Shown here one piece after another: positions 57,095 through 64,000 of a stretch of DNA of 64,000 nucleotides; position 1 is the first letter of the stretch; the number at the start of each line of letters is the position of its first letter. Source of the stretch: Tetraselmis striata (taxonomy: Eukaryota > Chlorophyta > Chlorodendrophyceae > Chlorodendrales > Chlorodendraceae); NCBI GenBank assembly GCA_006384855.1, contig VCJN01001679.1, positions 248,001 to 312,000 of the forward strand. Reading direction: 5' to 3'. Position numbers and translations under genes: made by a program. The notes beneath the pieces were generated by a model. The model searched no databases. It was not told the DNA's origin and saw nothing but the letters and a program-made list of their open reading frames with translations.

Positions 57095-59430
57095 TGAGCT
57101 AGCTAGCTGCAAAAGGTGATCAGGAAATCACCCGAAAAGGCGAAAGATAACGTCCAATACAGCAATTGCGCGGTGGAAGCAGCACCATAAGAGGGTGCGG
57201 AATGGGCACGGGCAGACGCATCAGACTTGGCCGTCTGCACTCCGGCAGAGAGAATGCCGCCCAATGTACCATGCACGCAAGCTGAGACTCGCTACAACAA
57301 CCCCCGCCGCATGCACAACTGGTGATGACGGCGGAACTCAACGGGCTGGCTGGCAATGAAGTTTCGAAGAGCCTGGACGGACTGACCACGAAGGAAGCAT
57401 TCAGTCGGGACGGAAGAACCACCAGGGAAGTCGCGCACAGCAAGTAACACCGCGAAGATGTAGACCACCGTCAAAGCGGATTTTCCGAGGCGACCGCGAT
57501 CCTCAACCACAAAATAAGGGTAGTACCGGTGCACACCCAGCACTGGGGCGGAAGGCGCCCGGTCCGCCGCCGGCTTACTGTGCTCCGCCTCGGTCGCCGC
57601 GATCCCCGGGGTGCACCAGCGGCGGGGGTCGTTGCCCCAAGTGGGGGTCGTGGAGGACACGCACGCGAAATCGATCATGTAATCGCACGCCGCCCCCCCC
57701 CCCCACCCCGCCAGCGTCCAATCTGACGGCCGCGAGCGGTCCGGTGGGCCTAGCCCACTCGTCTCAAGGGTCAAGTCGCCGACTCCCGAGCTGTCCCGGT
57801 CGAGCACCGCCCTCGCTTCAATCGCCACGGAAGCCCAAAGATTTTTCAAAGCGGTATGCATGCGGTGCTTGTAGTTCGCAACGGAGCAAATGGGCGGATG
57901 ATCCACGACGAAATCCGTGGCATTCCGGTTTGAGCCATCCGTAGAGCGAAGCCGTAAGGGGTCAATACCACACGTGGGGCCAGGGCATGTGACAAGCGCG
58001 GAACCCCCCGCGCGGGCGAAGGCCCAGCACCCGCGCAGCAGCGGCCGAATAAGCAACATGGGGAATCTTGCGGGCTGACTCATGATCCGACTGGAAAAGC
58101 GATAGGGAGACCGGCCCGCACGCGCTATACAAGCGCAGGCGGGTATCACGTCGCGAGGCTGCGGCACCCATACGATGGAAGCCAAGAACGAGGGCCACGA
58201 AGTCACGCAAGCGAATCGCACGGCTCAAGTGGCGTTGGACAACCATGGTCGTGGGTTGATCATCGGAGCATATGTACCCGTTCCCGAGGGCGGAGCTGTA
58301 GTACCGCATGGCAACAGTTCTAGTGGAAGAAGTTGCCTCTAATTCGCGGGGCGACGGTATCTTGAGAGCTACGAATGCGCGTGTAGTAACGGTATTGGCA
58401 GTACTCGTATGTACCACCGATAGGAAGCAATTGCTGGCAGCAAAGCCCAACAATCGCTTCCTATCGGTTGTACGAGTACTGCAGAAACGGCCTCACCAGT
58501 ACCAACTAACTCCATAAGAAGTGGCCGTAAAAGGAGATGTGGTCACGCGCAGTTCTCCGCTAGTGCTCGTACCCGTACGGGCCGTAGTACCAGCTGATGG
58601 ATCCGGTGCAGCGGTGGTCGTATAGCAATACGGACCGTAAGTATCTCGATGATCTCGTGGGCGTGCCCGTACGCGGCGCGTGCGCGCTAAACATCTACTT
58701 GCGGTAACGTGGTGAGGGCCCGTACAGTCTCGTATACGCGGCGCGTCTCGCGCGCCCATGGCAAGCACTCGTAGCCACGGACCACACCTCGGCGCGAACC
58801 GCCTCGTACAAGAGGTCGAGGGCGGGCCCGCACTCCCGTACCAGCTTTGGCAGGACAACCGAGTGCGCGGAATAAACCGCCGCGGGGGCCTCAGACTGCA
58901 ACAATAAGGCCATATTCAAACCGCCAAATCCGCGGGCATACTCGTTTGGACGATCGCCGCCTCCATGCGTAGACTGGTCGCAAGCGTCCAAATCAAGCAA
59001 CGAAAATGCAGCCGAAATGTTGGCGGCGTCTACGGGCTCCAAGAAATGGTCCAGCTCAGACGGCGGCATCATGCGGCTGAGGAAGCCGGTCTGCCGCACC
59101 GCGCATATACGACCAGCAGCCGCATGGGCCCATGGTGGCAGCCGTATCCCGACATGCCAAAGGAGGCGATGCGCTCCAACAGTGCGGCGTGGGCCCCCTG
59201 GCGCCGCCCCAACGCACCGGTCATCAACCCGGGGTAATGGCTAATAGGAGCACCCAGGTACACGGCGCCATCCTTGACATGGTCGTCGGCCGGGGTAGGG
59301 TACGAAACCCTCCCGGGGCCAACTTCGCCCGCACTGCCCGCAACTCGGCCTCGCTGTCACCGGGGTGACGAACGTACCGCGTCTTACTGTCCCGTGCCAC
59401 CGGTCCGACTTTGAAAAGATGCAAATGATA
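57095..59430 (-). mobile_element. 5'-truncated LINE with C-terminal domain, minus strand
   Basis: On the minus strand it starts in the RT region after the catalytic motif (LFKVGPVARDSKTRYV), then VYLGAPISHYPGLMTGAL, a thumb region (PPSELDHFLEPVDAANISAA) and a C-terminal domain with DFVVDHPP, DFACVSSTTPTWGN and FVVEDRGRLG. The frame at 58221-57292 is open for 309 codons. It ends in the shared 3' tail (AGCTAGCTAGCTCATG) near 57095. Frameshifts near 59250 and 58690 and a hairpin insertion at 58398-58482 show decay. Confidence 0.75.
58398..58482. repeat. Foldback hairpin inside the LINE copy
   Basis: Arms 58398-58428 and 58456-58482 are reverse complements apart from a small indel (GCAGTACTCGTA... 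against ...TACGAGTACTGC, and CCGATAGGAAGC against GCTTCCTATCGG). It looks like a small inserted foldback element. Confidence 0.7.
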
Positions 59431-59469
59431 TTAATACCACTATATATATACCAGCCCCGACCTCTTGGA

Positions 59470-60798
59470 TACGCCCTTCATGCGCACACAGCTATCCCTC
59501 CCTGTCTAATTTGGGGGCCTCGGCATCGGCGATAGTGTGGTTATCGCCGATGCCTCCCACATCGGCGCTGCCGCCCTTGTGGTTGGCCAAGCTGTGACTT
59601 TCCTCCGTGCTCAACACGCCATACACCCGGAGCGACGCCAGCGCGTTCCTTTCCGAGCCGTCATGCGTATCCAGCCCTCATAGCCTCTACCTTGATGGGG
59701 CGTCCTCGATTCACCAGGCTTTGACCACCCCAATGTTGGCGCCCGGTGCCGGCGCCAACGTGCCGGCGCCGATGTGGACTGTCGAGCTTCGCATTGCTCA
59801 CACCCGTGTCGTTGACGAGTGTGGAGAGGCGGTGCTCGAGGATCTAGCGGAGCCGTTAGCCTCTGCCCTAAAGTTGCTCCCCTCCAAGCGCTCTCACGTT
59901 GCCCGGGCCGGCGTCTCAGCCGCTGGGGCTGAACCTGCGTCTACGATGCGCTCGGCGGCCAACTTCGAGCAAGCTATCCCGCATTATTCGGACTTCCCCT
60001 TGCACTCCATGCGGAAAATCCGGGAAACCCTGAGCCACCGCAACCACACGGCCCGCTTCGCAAAGCTTGCTGCGCGTATGCCTACAAGCGGCCCTGACAG
60101 TAACCGCTTCCGGGGCCGCCTCTTACGCGATGCGACAGCGTTCTTGGTGACTGATCCTTTAACTGAGGGTCGCCTTGGTGAAGTCCGTGAGCGTTTCCCT
60201 AAGTACTACGATTCCATGTTCCGCGTTAGTTGCCGCTTGCCGCCCATTTGGCCTTCCGGCGGCTCATGTCCTCTCCCTTGGCGAGCCATGCCCTTGTCCT
60301 TTTTGCTCCTCGGTACAAGGCATGCTGGCCCGTTTTGAGGATGTTGGCGTGGAATTCGCTCCTTCAGCTTGGGCGGTCGCGTACGCTGATCACGTGGCAC
60401 GTTGCTCTGGGGGCGACTCCAATCACGCCGCACACGAGTGGGCGGCACATGGCCTTTCCGACGGTTGCCACGACGTGAAATCCGCCATGTCCAGATCCTC
60501 ACGGACCCGTCGGTGCTTGTTTCTCTTCCGAAGGGCAGCGACGGCCGGCCGGTCGATGTTGGCCTTTTGAGGTATGGTAGTATCCGTGGGAACACGGTTG
60601 CTGTCGATACCACCATTGCCCCTATCCTCGGCGTGTCAAGCTCGGATGCAACGATTGTGTTGCGGGCTGCAAAGCGCCACCAAATCCAAGAGTATGACGA
60701 GGGTGTCCGAAACGCCGCTTTGTTCCTTTCGCCGTCTCCGAGTTCGGCTCACTGGCCCCGCACGCTGAGGCCTTTTTGGTGGAGCTCGCGAAAGCTAG

Positions 60799-60832
<34 letters not shown>

Positions 60833-61335
60833 GCCAGAAAATCGGCTAGCTCTTGTCCGCGTGGCGCCGCCGTTTCTCCTTCCTCATCAACATGGCACAT
60901 GCAGACAACGTTCTTGGCGGGGTCGCGGCGGCGCGCACAGCACGTGATGGTGCTCCTGCGCGCCTGCGTCGCGTCGCTCGTCGGCATGTGTTGATGCTAT
61001 GACCCGGGTCATTGGATGCAAGCGTACTCGCCTCGGCTTATGACCTACCCCGGGGCGGTGGTCCAAATTGGTTTCATTTTCCCCTTTGGTCTTTCAGGTC
61101 GTTCCTTGGCCTCAGTGCTTCCCTTGACCCTTTGGTTCGTGGCAGCATGGCGACTTCGTGGCTCCCTTGGATTTTCCTTGGTTCTTGGCTCCCGGGCTCT
61201 TGGCTCCTCGGGCCAGGATCCTGCTCGACCTTGGTATCGTTTCAGGCTTATGTCTCTCTTTTGCTGGCAACCTTTCATAGTTGCGTTTAGTTATGTTTGT
61301 AGTTCGCATATGTTTAAGCATTGATGTAGAAGGGT
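59470..61335 (+). mobile_element. 5'-truncated LINE, RT C-terminus to 3' end, plus strand
   Basis: Begins with the post-RT motif GGLGIGDSVVIADASHIGAAA, followed by an open frame at 59607-60338. Next comes a CPFC...HVARC zinc-finger-like region, then DVGLLRYGSIRGNTVAVDTT, KRHQIQEYDEGVRNAA and an EFGSLAPHAEAF-type end that recurs at 21528-22030. The D...K/Q-E pattern suggests a PD-(D/E)XK-like nuclease region; that is inference. An (AC)n run at 60801-60830 breaks the frame. It sits head-to-head with the minus-strand LINE, their truncated 5' ends about 40 bases apart. Confidence 0.7.
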
Positions 61336-61659
61336 CAAGGGAAGCACTGAACCCAAGGAACGACTAGAAAGACCGAAAGGATAACATGAAACCAATATGG
61401 GGACCACCGCCCTAGGGTGGGCCATCAGCCACGGCGAGTACGCTTGCAGCCAATGACCCGGTTCTACATGGTACCTTATGTAGAGTCGCAGTAATAGCGC
61501 ATTTCAACATGCAATCGAGTATGGTTTTGCCATAAAATGGTTCGGAGGCTGAATTACACGGAAAAGCGCCGTTTAATGCCTGGAAGGTAAAGCAAAAGGA
61601 GGGAATGTCGGAGGAGGAGCCCGCAAGGCGGAGGCGGAAAACGGGAGGGCGCTGCCGAA

Positions 61660-61815
61660 GGCAGCGAGCTGGAAGTTGGCAGACGAGCTGCTGGTGGCTG
61701 TCTTAAGTAGCTCCCCGGCCGGGAGCGCAGGGCTCGCGGGCGATGATGGGGCAGCCCGTAACAGTACCGTCGGCAGCCCGATGATATCAGTTATTTAACC
61801 GGTTGAAAGGGACAT
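61660..61815 (+). repeat. Dispersed repeat, second copy
   Basis: Similar in order and sequence to 10081-10215: GAGCTGGAAG, TAAGTAGCTCCCCGGCCGGG and GGGGCAGCCCGTAACAG. Confidence 0.5.
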
Positions 61816-61839
61816 GGGCCGGTTGCGGCTCCTCTACAG

Positions 61840-61940
61840 TTTTGTCTATACTTGACCTCAGGCAGGTAGGCCGGGCAGGTTCCTCAGGTTCCTCACTCAG
61901 CACTCAGGTGTTCTTACTACCGCATCGGCACCCGTAATAA
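61840..61940 (+). repeat. Dispersed repeat 'CGCAGTGTTCCT' family, copy 4
   Basis: Contains TTTTGTCTATACTTGACCTC, GGCAGGTAGGCCGGGCAGG and CGCATCGGCACCCGTA, shared in order with 6026-6092 and 41789-41857. Confidence 0.5.
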
Positions 61941-62574
61941 GAATAGTAGTAGTATTGCCATCGTCGACTTATTGTAGTTTTAAAAATGATATACCACGGC
62001 TTGCTTGTTCGTTGGTTCGTGCAAGTAGCCAGGCAAGTAGCATCAAGAGTAGCAGTGCATCATTTGTGGGGCGATGTATCCAACAAGAAAACGGCTACCA
62101 TCGGCGACAAGTCGCCGGCCGCCTGGTCGTTCAGTTGACATCCGGCGTGCAGCGTCCGCGTCGCCTCTGTGAAACTCTACACTAGCCTCCCAGCTTGTCT
62201 CGTAATTACATTGTAATGGCCTCTAATCGCGATTTTCTCACGGAATGGGCTTGTAATGGCCGTATATACCGTGTAATCGCCACTTTTCTGCTAGGCTCGG
62301 TAGTCGGAATGAAGTCCCCGGCGGGCCCGCCTTCCGTACTTGCTACCAATACCGTGTCGTGCCGTCCCCATAGTACAGTGGACCCACATCGCGCCTCGCG
62401 CGGTTACCCGTAATCTTTGGGACTTCCGCCACGATTTAACGCCTCACAACGAGCTCCGTGACGACTCGCAACGGCCACTGTACTACCATGCATGGCACCA
62501 GCGCAAGAGCGCTAGTGACTAGCCCCTACCAACCCCCGCCGCTGCGAGCCGCCGGCGCCGAGTAGTGGTGTGCC
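61941..62574. other. Gene-free stretch
   Basis: No supported gene or repeat was seen apart from short open frames without family features. Confidence 0.4.
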
Positions 62575-63346
62575 ATGGGGCGTCGCAACTTCAAGCGCCG
62601 TATTCCTGACGGCAAGGAGGGCTGGACGCCTTCCGAGGGGACTTGGGTAGAGGTGACCAAGATATTGCGATGATGCGCGCGTGTGGCGCCTGCTTCACGG
62701 AGACTATGTTCCACGACAAGCAAGGATGGGCGTGCGCCAAGCCGCCCCCGTCCACTGCTGCGCATGTCGCGGCCGGTGGTGATGGCGCCCTGCGGAAGTT
62801 GCTGCACTGTACGGCCGTCACCCCTCTGCTCCGTCCGGACCCGGTCAGACCAAAACGCGGGGCGAGCCGCCGTGTGCATCGACACCGTCGCGGCCGCCAT
62901 CGCCCCCGCCTCCCTCTCCGCCGCTCTCGTCTCCGCGAAACGAATCAGCGAGACCCGCACCCAGCGGCGGGGAGGGGCGTTCAGTGTCGTCTGATGGTGG
63001 ATTGGCAGCAAGCATGGCAGCGCATGAGATTAATGCCGAACTTCACGTGGGCGCTGTCATAACCAAGAAGTTCGGGACGCGGGAGAGCTTTCTCGGCCAG
63101 GTAGTCCCCCCCCCCCCCCCCCTCCCCCCCTTGTTGCCCTTGGCCTTTGACGTCCCGTTACACCTACCTTAGCCCCACCACCAACATGTGATAGCCACCC
63201 GTGCGTATCATCCAACACCCATATCATCGGCTAGAGATGGGATAACGAGGACGCAGACCCGGCTGATAGGGAGCTGGTGATGAAGGTGATTTACGACGAC
63301 GGCGACTCGGAAAAGATAAATGAGTCGAAGATATAACCGCTATATC
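62575..63346 (+). pseudogene. Putative gene with Tudor-like segment, possibly broken
   Basis: An ATG at 62575 opens MGRRNFKRRIPDGKEGWTPS. Further on, one frame gives a Pro/Ser-rich stretch and then HVGAVITKKFGTRESFLGQ up to a GT donor at about 63101, followed at once by poly-C as in other genes here. After a TAG acceptor near 63234 the frame continues RWDNEDADPAD and VMKVIYDDGDSEKINESKI and then meets a TAA. The GxxIxKKFG...F.G.V...Y.DGD pattern resembles Tudor-like domains in plant and algal element or chromatin proteins. The link between the first ATG and the later frame was not resolved. Confidence 0.3.
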
Positions 63347-63576
63347 CGACGACGGAGCAGCTGAGCGATTTCACTCGCAGGTTGCCTCAAGGCGCCATTG
63401 ACGCCCTACCGGCAGTGCGCCACTTGCGCACCCACCGACGGTGCCTTCGGGGGGGGGGGGGCTGCTTAGTTATTGGCTTAGGGGTGAGGGTATTGCACTG
63501 GCCACGTGTGCGATGACGGCGATTTGCTGTGCTTCATCCTTATTACACGCGCATTTGTTTAGTTGCTTATTGCGCG

Positions 63577-63899
63577 CATATGTGCACCAGACATGAGCTA
63601 CGCGAACTTCTCGACGCCGATAGCGACGCCGAAGGCATTGTTGCGGGGGTTGTGGAAGGCAACCCGTATGAGGACAGCCGCAGCGACAGCGACGGCGACG
63701 GAGACGATGTTACGAGGTGTGACTTCAGTACCGGGACCTCGGCCGCCGTGCAACAAGGCGCCTCAGCCGCCCCCGCCGACTGGGCGGCCTGCGCGGAGGC
63801 GCTGGATAAATACTGTCAAGGAACTGGCACACTGGAGCTTGAGCCGGCATGGAAGTGCGCATATGGAATGGGGCTCGACCCCCATAACATCAAGTGACC
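63577..63899 (+). CDS. Exon of an unidentified gene running off the window
   Basis: After a possible acceptor (GCACCAG) at about 63589, the frame HELRELLDADSDAEGIVAG continues through a Ser/Asp-rich stretch to WAACAEALDKYCQGTG and MGLDPHNI. The likely donor is AA|GTGACCCC at about 63894, followed by a very long poly-C tract, so the apparent TGA is probably intronic. No family was recognised. It probably belongs to the same gene as the preceding segment. Confidence 0.35.
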
Positions 63900-63939
63900 C
63901 CCCCCCCCCCCCCCCCCCCCGCCCCCCCCCCCCCCCCCC
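63898..63939 (+). repeat. Poly-C tract after a putative donor
   Basis: About 40 bases of almost pure C with single G and T breaks, starting within five bases of the putative 5' splice site. Confidence 0.8.
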
Positions 63940-64000
63940 TCTACCCCCCATTTAGTCAGAATTATAAATCAGGTCATAGGTCAGAATCTAAATGCAGCAT

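Overview
The window looks like nuclear DNA of a green alga, most likely a chlorophyte related to the volvocine/chlamydomonadalean group. The evidence is GC-rich coding exons broken by many short introns, TGTAA polyadenylation motifs downstream of several stops, a plant-type peroxisomal thiolase with a PTS2 signal, an RSZ-type splicing factor, and a gene with the layout of plant HUA2-like (HULK) proteins. Species cannot be fixed from sequence alone. There are no bacterial-style operons, no CRISPR array and no rRNA.

Layout. 1-2567: 3' part of a non-LTR retrotransposon with an intact, partial RT ORF. 3049-10018 (+): phospholipase D, 10 exons, 848 aa. 10019-15270: non-coding and repeat-rich, with a 160-bp satellite at 12630-13340. 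15271-20325 (+): peroxisomal 3-ketoacyl-CoA thiolase, 9 exons, 431 aa. 20604-21435: a second satellite (about 167 bp). 21440-22168: retroelement 3' ends. 22169-25870: no convincing gene. 25871-30363 (+): secreted multicopper oxidase, 7 exons, 607 aa, with a GPI/TM-like C-terminus. 32143-40191 (-): HUA2-like protein, 8 exons, 1171 aa, with a Tudor-like N-terminal domain, a CID/RPR domain and a proline-rich tail. 43637-45978 (-): RSZ22/SRSF7-like splicing factor, 8 exons, 191 aa. 46384-50521: hypothetical ORFs, a LINE tail and a decayed DIRS-like retroelement. 52400-55330 and 57090-61335: broken LINE copies, some apparently nested or head-to-head. 56130-56840 (-): J-domain protein. 62575-64000 (+): a poorly defined, possibly broken gene with a Tudor-like segment that runs off the window.

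The host genes are independent housekeeping genes: lipid signalling, fatty-acid beta-oxidation, extracellular oxidation, and RNA processing (HULK-like and RSZ). They do not form a pathway. All coordinates for spliced genes were deduced by hand from reading-frame continuity, GT/AG sites and remembered family sequences.

The most unusual features are: (1) long sense-strand poly-C tracts placed just after 5' splice sites in most introns of several genes; (2) the Tudor-CID-proline domain order of the HULK-like gene; (3) telomere-like CCCTAAA-type degenerate repeats in introns; and (4) several LINE families sharing a TGTAA-ended 3' tail and inserted in or next to each other.
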